Shown in pieces: positions 26,129 to 33,994 of a DNA stretch of 51,197 nt (the first letter of the stretch is position 1; each line of letters starts with the position of its first letter). Position numbers and translations under genes: made by a program. The DNA comes from Deltaproteobacteria bacterium HGW-Deltaproteobacteria-22. GTDB taxonomy: Bacteria; Myxococcota_A; Polyangia; HGW-17. Location of the stretch: positions 1-51,197 of the forward strand of contig PHAZ01000016.1 in NCBI GenBank assembly GCA_002841825.1. Direction: 5' to 3'. The notes under the pieces are model-generated. The model had not been told where the DNA came from. It saw only the letters and a program-made list of their open reading frames with translations, and ran no database searches.

Positions 26129-26702
26129 CTTGACCTCCACGGGGTTTCTCAGGCTTCATCAACACGGGCCGCAACGCTTCCCGCAGCGCCCCGACCCCGA
26201 GACTGACCCGCTTGCGTGCGTTGGCCGGACTGATCTCCAGCATGTCCGCGATCTCCTGCATCGAAAAATGACCCTGGTAGTGCAGCAGCACCGCCTCGCG
26301 CAGGGCCGGCTTCAGGTCGGCCAGCGCCGCGTCGAGCAGCACCTGCTCCTCGCTGCGCACGGCGTTGTCCTCCGAGGACCGGCAGTGCGCGTTCTCCGCG
26401 CTGGAATCCGCGAAAAAGCGACCGAACAGGCTCCGGCGGCGGTCCCGGCGGCGCAGGTGCGAGGCGCACAGGTTGCGGGCGATGCCATAGAGCCACGCCC
26501 GCGGCGACGACTCGGCGCGGAAGGTCTCCATGGCGCGCCAGGCCTCGATGAACGTCTCCTGCAGCAGGTCCTCGCCCTCGGCCGCGGATCCGGCGAGCGC
26601 GCAGCAGAAGCGGCCGATCGGCTGCGCCCAGGCCCGGGCCATGAGCTCCAGCGCCCTCTCCCGGTGTCCTTCCCTCATCATCGACAAGATTTGCTGTTCC
26701 AT
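26067..26702 (-). CDS. ECF-type RNA polymerase sigma factor
   Basis: Alternative sigma factor of 211 residues. Sigma region 2 is visible at about 40-90: EDLLQETFIEAWRAMETFR followed by SSPRAWLYGIARNLCASHLRRR, the -10 recognition helix. Region 4 at about 140-185: ALADLKPALREAVLLHYQGHF with SMQEIADMLEISPANARKRV, a helix-turn-helix for the -35 element. There is no sigma region 1.1 or 3, fitting the ECF group. The last ~20 residues overlap the start of the anti-sigma gene, which is a strong indication of functional pairing. It heads the locus sigma - anti-sigma - VIT/vWA. The start ATG at 26702 has no clear GGAGG. Confidence 0.93.
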   Translation of the reverse strand: MEQQILSMMREGHRERALELMARAWAQPIGRFCCALAGSAAEGEDLLQETFIEAWRAMETFRAESSPRAWLYGIARNLCASHLRRRDRRRSLFGRFFADSSAENAHCRSSEDNAVRSEEQVLLDAALADLKPALREAVLLHYQGHFSMQEIADMLEISPANARKRVSLGVGALREALRPVLMKPEKPRGGQDENEQSESVSGNQGPRVVRS

Positions 26703-26815
26703 GTGAATCCCATCCCGTCACCTGTTGTGCGGTCGCGAGCCTCGAAAACGTGAACGATCGGTGCGATCTTTTTCCCAAAGCCACTATTTTGCAAGAAAAA
26801 TTTGAACTGTCTGGA

Positions 26816-29800
26816 TTATTTCTGCATCCGGCGCGACACTTCCTCGCAGGCCGGCTTGTAGGACATCGAGCAGGCCTTGAGCAGGTACTGCATGCCACTC
26901 TTCTCGTCCTTGTCGAGGCCGGGGAAGCCCTGCATGAGCATGTGCCCGAAGGACATGCAGGCGGCGCCGGACAGGTACTTTGCACAGGCGTTCTTCAGGA
27001 TTCCGGAGGCCTCGCTCACCAGCGCCCGGTCCCCGTTCACGCTGAACTTCTCGAGGAGCACCGTGGCCAGGTTCGTGCAGGCCTTTCCGCTGGTGCGCCC
27101 GCAGGCCCATCGGTAGTGCTTTTCGGCGAGCTCTGCGGACTGGGGACCCGGCGTGCCCTCCCAGTAGTAGGTGCCCAGTTCGGCGCAACTGTCGATGTCC
27201 TCCAGCTCGCAGGCCTTCTTCATGTTGGCGAACGCCTCGGCCTTCTCCGGGTTGAGGCCGTCGGACTTCTCCTGCCAGACCGCGAGGGTGTGACAGGCCC
27301 ACGGCTGGTTCTCCGTGCAGCCCTCCTCGAACACCGGGCGGAAGGCCATGAACGTCGCCTTCTCCTGCGCGGTCCCCTCCTCGGCGGCTATCAGCATCTT
27401 CACGGCCCCCACCATCATGCAGGCCCGCAGGTCCTGTGTCTTCAGGCAGGCCGTCTCGAGTTGTTCGTAGACAAACTTCTTTTCCTTGAAGAATTCCAGC
27501 GCCACCTGGCAGGACAGTTGCGTCCCGGACGAACATTCCCCCAGGTTCCACCACACGTAATCGCGCCCCGCATCCTCCGTGATCACCTTGCGATCAAACC
27601 AGTCCGCCAACTGGCCGCAGCTCTCGATCCACTGGTGCTTCCAGCAGGCCGCCGCCGTCCCCAGCAGGGCCGTGCGCAGCGGCACCAAGCGGCTGGAGGT
27701 CGCGTACATCCGTCCCAGGGCGAGGCAGCCCGCGAGGAGGCCCCCGCCGCAGGCCTTGTCGTACATGTTCACGATGCGCTCGGCCATGGCGGCGTCGGGC
27801 GTGCCCTGGCTCTCGAGCCGGCCGGCCAGGTCCAGGCAGGCATCTGCGTCGCCATCGGCGCATCCCTTCTCCATCAGGTCCGGCCAGGAATAGGACGCCG
27901 GCGCCTTGAGGTGGCCGGCATGCACCCCCTGGGCCAGGAGCCTGCACGCCATTCCGCTGCCGTCCCTGCAGGCGACCTCGAGGCTCCCTTGCTGCTGGAC
28001 CACGACGTCCCAGCGCCCGGCCTCCATCAACTCCCGGACCCACCAGGTGCAGGCGGCCTGACGCATCCCGGTCGTCAGCACCGCGTCCTCATTGCCGCCG
28101 CAGGCCTTCTTCAGCGCCGCCTCGGCCGTGACTTCCGGGTCCGGATGCACGCGCCTCTCCCGGATCAGCCGGCCGATCATGAAGCAGGACAGGGCATCGT
28201 TTTGCTCGCACCCGGCGTAGGCCATCGAGAGGGCGCTGGTCCAGCGTCCAAGGCTCAGGCCCATCAGCATCGATGCCATGCCGCAACTGACCGGACTCCC
28301 CTCGCGGCAGCCCGCCATGCCCCAGGCCATCTTGCGGAGGTTCCGGAAAGGCGGGTTCTCCTCCCCGGCGTCCTCCTCGATCTCGGAGGCGAGCTGCATC
28401 ACCTGGGAGCAGGTATCGGCGAAGCCCCACAGGCAGGCCCGCTCCACATTGTCAAACAGGGAACGGCGGATCGCCGGACGGTCCTTCTCGGGCCGGCTCT
28501 CCAGCGGCGGCCAGGTCTGCAACACCAGGTAGCAGGCGAACGGGTTGCCGCGCCGGCACCACTGCTCCAACTTCTCACGGATCATGCCCAGGCGTGCGCC
28601 GTTGGCTCCGTCGAAACGGGTCATCTCCCCGGAGGACACGCTCGTCAGCAGCTTCTCGTCGATGATCAACTCCACGCAGGACAACGGATGTCCGGCCGCG
28701 CACGATCGCCTCACGGCCTCGAGCCACGGCGCGGAGTGTTTTTCGAGGTAGAGGTGCGAGTACAGGAAGCACCCTTCGCCATCGCCGTGCGTGCAGGACC
28801 TCTCCAGGCTGAGCCGGGCCGAAGGACAGGCGGTGGCGCCGCACGCGCTGCGCTGCTTCATCCCCTCGACATGGCACGCCGCCGCGTGGTTCTTCTCGCA
28901 GGAGCTGGCCAGGATCGCGGCAGAACCTGCGGGGTCCGGCTCGTCGCCCAGGCCGTCCTCCACCATCAGGGCCCACAGCGCGCAGGCCTCCCCGACGCCG
29001 GCTTCGCAGAGCTTCTGCACGCGATCGCGGTCCGGGCGGAGCTCCTTGCCTTGCTTGCCCTGGATCTGGCTGCGGTCGAGCCAGTTCACCACCGTCAGCA
29101 GCCACAGCCTGGCCGGATCCGCCGCCACCGACGGGAGCAGGTCCTCAAAGCGCGACGCCGGCAGCATGATCGGCAGTCCGGGCGCCTTCGCCGGCGCGGC
29201 CTTGGGCTCGGCCGGCCACTCCATGTGAACCGCAGCGGCCTTCATCGCCGCGTGCATCCGGATCAGGCTCACCGCGATGGTCAGGCGGAAGCGGCCTGCG
29301 TCGTTGCGGCCGGTCTGCATCCGCACCAGCACGTCGGCCTTGCGGAAGCGGCGCAGTCGGTATCCTCCGCGCGCGAGGTCGGCGGCCAGCTCGGAAAGGT
29401 TCCGGTGCCGCACCGGAAGGAAGCGGCCCGAGGGATGGAAGGAGAGCTCGAAGCGCAGCCATTGGGCCAGGAACTCGTGGTAGGTCGTGGTGGCGCCCCG
29501 GGCGTCCACGGCGGGGAGGACGGCCACCCGGTAGTGATCATCCAGGCTGCCCGGGAAGATCATCCCCCACAGTTGGTGGAACTTCCCGAGCCCCTCGGGC
29601 TCCCCGCACACGACCTGGTAGGCGTTCTTCTCGCAGGTCGGGAACGTGCGCGCCGACAAGTCGCCCATGAGCGGCCCGAACCACGCATCCTCGGCCTCGG
29701 TCTGCACCTCGTGGTCCCCGGCCCAGACCTGCTTCTCCCGGTCGACGAAGCGCCGGAACTCGGTCTTCCAGTGCATGCCGCAGGCGGCCTTCGCCTCGGA

Positions 29801-29974
29801 CTCGAGGGCCTCGGGGGCCACATTGGTGAGGTTCACCACTGGCCCCTCGTCGGTGGGCACCTTCGGGACCTTGCAATGCGTGGCCTTCTCCGGTTTGGGC
29901 GGGACACAGGCTGAAGCTCCCCCCATCACCAATACCGTGAGCGTGGCAGCGGCGCGGATCCATCGATTGATCAT
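26816..29974 (-). CDS. Large Cys-rich lipoprotein with Sel1-like repeats
   Basis: A 1052-residue protein starting at ATG 29974 with AAGGAGA 5 bp upstream. A signal with lipobox GASAC (INRWIRAAATLTVLVMGGASAC) suggests export and lipidation. The first 300 residues are of unknown fold (including HEVQTEAEDAWFGPLMGDL and FHPSGRFLPVRHRNLSELA). From about 330 to the end, Sel1/TPR-like helical repeats with paired cysteines recur: CEAGVGEACALW, CTHGDGEGCFLYS, GCREGSPVSCGMA, CADGDADACLDLAGRL, ACELEDIDSCAELGTYYWEG, ACSMSYKPACEEV. The pattern of Cys at corresponding positions of each repeat is that of Cys-rich Sel1 proteins (Hcp type), where disulfides brace the repeats. It lies downstream of the small lipoprotein at 30110 and is a candidate protein-binding scaffold. 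Confidence 0.82.
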   Translation of the reverse strand: MINRWIRAAATLTVLVMGGASACVPPKPEKATHCKVPKVPTDEGPVVNLTNVAPEALESEAKAACGMHWKTEFRRFVDREKQVWAGDHEVQTEAEDAWFGPLMGDLSARTFPTCEKNAYQVVCGEPEGLGKFHQLWGMIFPGSLDDHYRVAVLPAVDARGATTTYHEFLAQWLRFELSFHPSGRFLPVRHRNLSELAADLARGGYRLRRFRKADVLVRMQTGRNDAGRFRLTIAVSLIRMHAAMKAAAVHMEWPAEPKAAPAKAPGLPIMLPASRFEDLLPSVAADPARLWLLTVVNWLDRSQIQGKQGKELRPDRDRVQKLCEAGVGEACALWALMVEDGLGDEPDPAGSAAILASSCEKNHAAACHVEGMKQRSACGATACPSARLSLERSCTHGDGEGCFLYSHLYLEKHSAPWLEAVRRSCAAGHPLSCVELIIDEKLLTSVSSGEMTRFDGANGARLGMIREKLEQWCRRGNPFACYLVLQTWPPLESRPEKDRPAIRRSLFDNVERACLWGFADTCSQVMQLASEIEEDAGEENPPFRNLRKMAWGMAGCREGSPVSCGMASMLMGLSLGRWTSALSMAYAGCEQNDALSCFMIGRLIRERRVHPDPEVTAEAALKKACGGNEDAVLTTGMRQAACTWWVRELMEAGRWDVVVQQQGSLEVACRDGSGMACRLLAQGVHAGHLKAPASYSWPDLMEKGCADGDADACLDLAGRLESQGTPDAAMAERIVNMYDKACGGGLLAGCLALGRMYATSSRLVPLRTALLGTAAACWKHQWIESCGQLADWFDRKVITEDAGRDYVWWNLGECSSGTQLSCQVALEFFKEKKFVYEQLETACLKTQDLRACMMVGAVKMLIAAEEGTAQEKATFMAFRPVFEEGCTENQPWACHTLAVWQEKSDGLNPEKAEAFANMKKACELEDIDSCAELGTYYWEGTPGPQSAELAEKHYRWACGRTSGKACTNLATVLLEKFSVNGDRALVSEASGILKNACAKYLSGAACMSFGHMLMQGFPGLDKDEKSGMQYLLKACSMSYKPACEEVSRRMQK

Positions 29975-30109
29975 GGTTTCTCCTTGGCCCGGGAAGAGGA
30001 TGTAATCATCCCGTATGAGCATGAAATAAAACAATGATTAATTGATGTCAATTTGTAATTTTAGACTGAAGAAAAACAGGTCCACCACCCCTGGGACACC
30101 TTGGTTCAA

Positions 30110-30592
30110 CTACCGCTCGCGCTGGATCCAGTCCGGGAAGACCAGTTCCAGTTCCATGTGCGTGGCGGCCGGATTGCATGGTGGGTGTACGATGATTCCA
30201 CCGCACGACACCGGCGAATTTTTCTGCATGAACTGCTTGAACTCCTCTTCCCGATCGGCCGGGATCAGATACCCGCCCGACTCGAAACCATGATCGGTGC
30301 CGTCGACCTGGACCAGATGTCCGCTGCGGTAGCGCTTCTGGTTCGGGGCGCAGGACGGACAGTGCTGCAACCGCAGGCTGGACAATTTGCAGGTGCTCTT
30401 GGGCGGCACGCCGACGTTGCGGCACGCGCCCGGCTGGTCCCTGCCTCCGGGGGGTGGTCCGGGCTCCGCAGCCATGCCCATGTCCGCCGGACTTTTCATG
30501 TCCACCGTCGGCGCCGTCGCCGGCGCGTCCTTCTTTTCCCCGCCACAGGCGACGAGCACTCCCAGACAGCAGTAAAGGAACAATTTTTTCAT
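30110..30592 (-). CDS. Small Cys-rich lipoprotein, unknown function
   Basis: A 160-residue lipoprotein: MKKLFLYCCLGVLVAC gives a clear lipobox LVAC, followed by an Ala/Pro/Met-rich linker and a Cys-rich core (GACRNVG, KSTCKLSSLRLQHCPSCAPNQ, VSCGGIIVHPPCNPA). The ATG at 30592 is preferred because AGAGGTG lies about 8 bp upstream; a GTG at 30601 and ATG at 30598 would be too close. About six conserved-looking cysteines suggest disulfides or metal binding in the envelope. I do not recognise a family. It lies 135 bp upstream of the large Sel1-repeat lipoprotein on the same strand. Confidence 0.75.
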   Translation of the reverse strand: MKKLFLYCCLGVLVACGGEKKDAPATAPTVDMKSPADMGMAAEPGPPPGGRDQPGACRNVGVPPKSTCKLSSLRLQHCPSCAPNQKRYRSGHLVQVDGTDHGFESGGYLIPADREEEFKQFMQKNSPVSCGGIIVHPPCNPAATHMELELVFPDWIQRER

Positions 30593-30716
30593 GGGCATCA
30601 CCTCTTTGATCCTGGAACAACCCCAAAAATCATGCGTGGGTTTCCCGGGGATGTCAATGCGGACGCGTGTGAATAAATACTTGAAAAAAATCCGCGAAAG
30701 GGATTGGATAGGGGAC

Positions 30717-30744
30717 TTGACACCGCCCGGGACGGTCTTACAGT
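30717..30744 (+). promoter_or_regulatory. Predicted sigma-70 promoter of trxA-nth
   Basis: TTGACA (30717-30722) and TACAGT (30739-30744) with a 16-bp spacer lie about 78 bp upstream of the thioredoxin start. The GC-rich spacer and the good -35 are typical of housekeeping promoters in GC-rich genomes. Found by eye. Confidence 0.65.
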
Positions 30745-30822
30745 GTCGTCGTCATTAGACGCGTCTGACAGATGAACCCATCCGGCGCGGCGAACCACAC
30801 CTTTTGTAAGGAGAAATGCATC

Positions 30823-31140
30823 ATGGCGATTCAAGTGACCGACAAGACGTTTGACGCGGAAGTGCTCCAGTCCCCCCTTCCGGTGCTCGTGGATTTCTGG
30901 GCCCCGTGGTGTGGACCCTGCCGCATGGTGGGTCCCGTGATGGAGGAGTTGAGCAAGGAGACCGAGGGCCGCGTGAAGGTGGTCAAGCTCGACGTGCAGG
31001 AAAATCCTGGCGTCGCCAACCGCTACGGCATCCGCTCTATCCCGACGGTCACCCTGTTTCACAAGGGCGCCCCAGCAGGGACGCTCGTGGGTGCGCGCTC
31101 CAAGGCCGACTACCTGAAGCTCGTCGAAAAGGCGTTCTGA
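30823..31140 (+). CDS. trxA: Thioredoxin
   Basis: Cytoplasmic dithiol reductant of 105 residues. The active site WCGPC is at 29-33 inside VDFWAPWCGPCRMV, and the cis-proline loop SIPTVTLF follows at about 74. The fold order (VTDKTFDAEV, active site, KLDVQENPGVANRYGI, cis-Pro, GARSKADYLKLV) is that of classical thioredoxin. The ATG at 30823 is set by AAGGAG at 30808-30813. nth starts 7 bp after its stop, so the two are one transcript. Confidence 0.96.
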   Translation: MAIQVTDKTFDAEVLQSPLPVLVDFWAPWCGPCRMVGPVMEELSKETEGRVKVVKLDVQENPGVANRYGIRSIPTVTLFHKGAPAGTLVGARSKADYLKLVEKAF

Positions 31141-31147
31141 TCCGCGC

Positions 31148-31795
31148 ATGGAAAAAAACCCGAAAAAACGCATGACCCGGGTGCTGTTCCGGCTCGCCGA
31201 GCTCTACCCCGAGGTGGAGTCCGCCCTCGTCACGGGAAACCCGTACCAGAAACTGGTGGCCACCATCCTGTCGGCACAGTGTACCGACGCCCGCGTGAAC
31301 CTGGTCACGCCCGCGCTCTTCGCGCGTTATCCCGACGCCCGCGCCCTGGCCCGGGCCGAGGTGGCCGAGCTCGAAGGCCTGATCCACTCGACGGGCTTCT
31401 ACCACGCCAAGGCCAGGCACCTGCTCGGGGCCTCCCTCCAGCTCGTGGAGCGGCACGACGGCGAGGTCCCTGCCGACCTTGACGCCCTGCTGGCGCTGCC
31501 CGGTGTCGCGCGCAAGACCGCCAACTGCGTGCTCAACGACTGCTTCGGTGTCGCCTCGGGCATCGTCGTGGACACGCACGTGGCCCGGCTCGCGCTGCGG
31601 CTGGGCTTCACCGTGGCCGACAAGGGCCGTGCCGGGATCATCGAGCGTGATCTGATGGCGCTGGTCCCCCGCGAGCACTGGATCGTCGTCTCCCACCGGC
31701 TGATCGCCCACGGCCGTGCCGTGTGCACCGCCCGGAAGCCCGCCTGTACGAGCTGCCCCCTGTCGGAGTTGTGCCCGTCCTGCGGCAGGGTCTGA
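31148..31795 (+). CDS. nth: Endonuclease III
   Basis: Bifunctional DNA glycosylase / AP lyase removing oxidised pyrimidines in base-excision repair. The 215 residues match the family. The helix-hairpin-helix LPGVARKTAN holds the catalytic lysine K123; the catalytic aspartate is D142 in VVDTHVAR. The C-terminal [4Fe-4S] loop is complete with C193, C200, C203 and C209 (CxxxxxxCxxCxxxxxC). It follows trxA by 7 bp on the same strand. Confidence 0.97.
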   Translation: MEKNPKKRMTRVLFRLAELYPEVESALVTGNPYQKLVATILSAQCTDARVNLVTPALFARYPDARALARAEVAELEGLIHSTGFYHAKARHLLGASLQLVERHDGEVPADLDALLALPGVARKTANCVLNDCFGVASGIVVDTHVARLALRLGFTVADKGRAGIIERDLMALVPREHWIVVSHRLIAHGRAVCTARKPACTSCPLSELCPSCGRV

Positions 31796-31863
31796 GCCTG
31801 CATCTTTCGCATGAGAAACAACCGAAAGTATGATACAGTGACGGCCCGATCCGGGGTCGAGCC

Positions 31864-32820
31864 ATGGGACGAAAACTACTACTCTGCTGTATCACTCTCC
31901 TGCTGATGGCGTGCTCCTCGAAAGAGGCGCCCCAACCGGTCGTTCCGATCGAGGAATGGACCCTGCCGTCACCCTCCGTTGGTTCCGAAGTCGTCGCCAC
32001 CGTCGACGGTGCGCCGATCACGGTGGCGGAGGTGACCTCCCGGGCCAGGGCCGGCGGCCTGACCCCCGGGCAGGCCCTGGAGCAGGCCATCGCCGATCAA
32101 CTGGTTCTGGACCATGCGCTGGCGAACCAGGATCCGCAGGTCCTCTCCGATTCGTTCAAGGCCGCCGCCGTGCAGCACCTGATCTCGAAGCAATTCGAGC
32201 CGGCGAACATGCCCGAGAACATTCCCGACGAAACGCTTCGTTCAATCTACGATGAAATCCAGAAGCGCGATGACTCCCCTGCGCAGTTCGCCGACAAAAA
32301 ATTCTTCTTCTCGCACGGCCAGTGGCGTTCAGTCATCCAGTTCGTCGTCAAGGCCAGCGACATGCCCGATGCCGAGGCGGTCTCCACGGTGGAAAGCATG
32401 CTGCAGCTCACCCGCGACCACTTCCAGTTGCAGTCCCAGACCGGGCAAGCCGAGTTCCGCGAAAGCGCATGGAACCCGCACTACTCCTATGTCCCGGTGC
32501 AGTTCGAGCAACTGCCGCCGCTCTCGCTGGACTCCGATGAGAACCTGTACCGCTTCGGCGGCGAATTCGACGCGTCCTTCCTCGACAAGATCTTCGCCCT
32601 GGCCGGGGTCGGATCCTTCACCGAGGTGTTTTCGACCAGGTTCGGGTTGCACTGGGCGTATCTGTCCAACATCATCCCCGAACGGCACGATTCCTTCGAC
32701 GAGGTCAGGGAGGAACTGCGCTCCAGCATCGGCGACAGTCACCGGGCCCAGCGCTTCGAGGAATGGCTCTTCCGGCTCCGGCGGGAACACCAAGTGACCA
32801 CCGCGGGAGGGCGTAAATAG
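31864..32820 (+). CDS. SurA/PpiC-like peptidyl-prolyl isomerase lipoprotein (putative)
   Basis: A 318-residue lipoprotein with signal GRKLLLCCITLLLMAC (lipobox LMAC). The mature N-terminus is TVDGAPITVAEVTSRARAGG plus LEQAIADQLVLDHAL, the opening of SurA/PrsA-type chaperones. The C-terminal half has the outline of a parvulin domain: WRSVIQFVVKASDMPDAEAV near 158-177, a FEQLPPL segment, and a final ALAGVGSFTEVFSTRFGLHWAYL, close to the parvulin 'G..S.PV.T..GYH...' motif. The central strands are diverged, so isomerase activity is uncertain. It probably assists periplasmic protein folding. The next gene starts 2 bp after its stop. Confidence 0.7.
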   Translation: MGRKLLLCCITLLLMACSSKEAPQPVVPIEEWTLPSPSVGSEVVATVDGAPITVAEVTSRARAGGLTPGQALEQAIADQLVLDHALANQDPQVLSDSFKAAAVQHLISKQFEPANMPENIPDETLRSIYDEIQKRDDSPAQFADKKFFFSHGQWRSVIQFVVKASDMPDAEAVSTVESMLQLTRDHFQLQSQTGQAEFRESAWNPHYSYVPVQFEQLPPLSLDSDENLYRFGGEFDASFLDKIFALAGVGSFTEVFSTRFGLHWAYLSNIIPERHDSFDEVREELRSSIGDSHRAQRFEEWLFRLRREHQVTTAGGRK

Positions 32821-32822
32821 CC

Positions 32823-33191
32823 GTGTCCAACGCCTTCACGGAATTTCTCGCAGAGCTCGTCGGCACGGTGCCGATGGCCATCGGCGCGGTCATCCAGGAC
32901 TCCGACGGCGAGACCGTGGACTCCTTCGGACACTTGTCGTCCTTCGAACTCATGGTTCAAGCGGCCCAGTGGGGACTGCTCTGGCGCGAACTGCAGTTCC
33001 CTCCCGAGCCACGAAGGCTCACCGGCACCACCGAGATCCTCATCGAGACCGACCGCCAGAAGATCCTGCTGACCACGCTTTTCAAGGAATACTATCTGGT
33101 GTTCATCCTGAGCAAGGAAACCCAGTTGACCGAGGCACGGCGCATCCTGGACCAGTACCTGGCCGCGATCCGCGAGGAGATGGGACTATGA
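32823..33191 (+). CDS. Roadblock/LC7-like domain protein
   Basis: A 122-residue cytoplasmic protein starting with GTG. It has the outline of a roadblock/LC7 (Ras-like GTPase regulator, longin-type) fold: an N-terminal helix (NAFTEFLAELVG), a strand pair with AIGAVIQDSDGETVDSFG, a long helix with ELMVQAAQWGLLWREL, then strands TEILIETDRQKILLTTLFKEYYLVFIL and a C-terminal helix (EARRILDQYLAAIREEM). In deltaproteobacteria such proteins often partner small GTPases (MglB-type); no GTPase gene is adjacent. Its stop overlaps the SDR start by 4 bp (ATGA). Family call is by pattern only. Confidence 0.6.
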   Translation: MSNAFTEFLAELVGTVPMAIGAVIQDSDGETVDSFGHLSSFELMVQAAQWGLLWRELQFPPEPRRLTGTTEILIETDRQKILLTTLFKEYYLVFILSKETQLTEARRILDQYLAAIREEMGL

Positions 33192-33982
33192 CCGACACCC
33201 CCACCAAGACCTGTGTCATCACCGGAGCCTCCAGCGGACTGGGCGTGGAGCTGGCCCTCGAGGTCGCCAGCACCCTGGACTTCACGGACCTGGTGCTTTC
33301 GGCGCGCCGCCGCGCGCGCATGGAGGAGCTGGCCGTGAGGCTGCGCGAGCGTAAGCCCGGCCTCGAGATCCACATCGTGTGCGCGGATCTGTCGGCGGAT
33401 GATGGCGTGTCCACCTTGTTCGATGGCATCGGAGCCCTGCTGCCCACGGTCGGAATGTGGGTCAACAACGCAGGCTTCGGCTTTCGTGGCCCGTTCATCG
33501 AGCAGGAACCCGCCGACCTCGACCGCATGATCGACGTGGACATGCGCGCCCTGATGCAGTGCACCCGAAGGATCCTGCCCTCGATGATCGCCCGGCGCGA
33601 CGGCCGGATCCTGAACATCAGTTCCGTCGCCGCCTTCTCTCCGATTCCCTGGTTCGCCGTGTACGCCGCCTCCAAGGCCTTCGTGCTCTCGTTCTCCGAG
33701 GCGCTGGCCCATGAGCTTGCCGGAACCGGCGTCACGGTCACGGCGTTCTGTCCGGGACCGATGCCCACGGAGTTCTTCGACATCGCCGGCAAGACCCGCT
33801 GGCACGGGCCCTCGGTGCTGTGGATCTCCCCCGACCGGGCCGCCCGCGAAGCCATCTCCGCGACCCTGGCAGGCCAGGCCGTGCACATCCCCCAGAAGCT
33901 CTTCGTGCTGGAGACCTTCCTGGCGCGGCTATCGCCACGTTCCCTTATCTCGGCCGTCTCGGGCCGCATTTTCAAGGATTGA
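33188..33982 (+). CDS. Short-chain dehydrogenase/reductase (SDR)
   Basis: NAD(P)H-dependent oxidoreductase of 264 residues, classical SDR length. Cofactor motif TGASSGLG at 12-19 follows a beta strand; the basic SARRRARM near 38-45 after strand 2 suggests NADPH. NNAG at 93-96, the serine in NISSVAAFS (144-151), and YAASK with catalytic Y159 and K163 are all present, followed by PGPMPTEF. The layout matches the DltE/YqjQ-like SDR group; substrate unknown. The start ATG at 33188 overlaps the stop of the preceding gene. Confidence 0.92.
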   Translation: MTDTPTKTCVITGASSGLGVELALEVASTLDFTDLVLSARRRARMEELAVRLRERKPGLEIHIVCADLSADDGVSTLFDGIGALLPTVGMWVNNAGFGFRGPFIEQEPADLDRMIDVDMRALMQCTRRILPSMIARRDGRILNISSVAAFSPIPWFAVYAASKAFVLSFSEALAHELAGTGVTVTAFCPGPMPTEFFDIAGKTRWHGPSVLWISPDRAAREAISATLAGQAVHIPQKLFVLETFLARLSPRSLISAVSGRIFKD

Positions 33983-33994
33983 TCAGCGGGTTGT

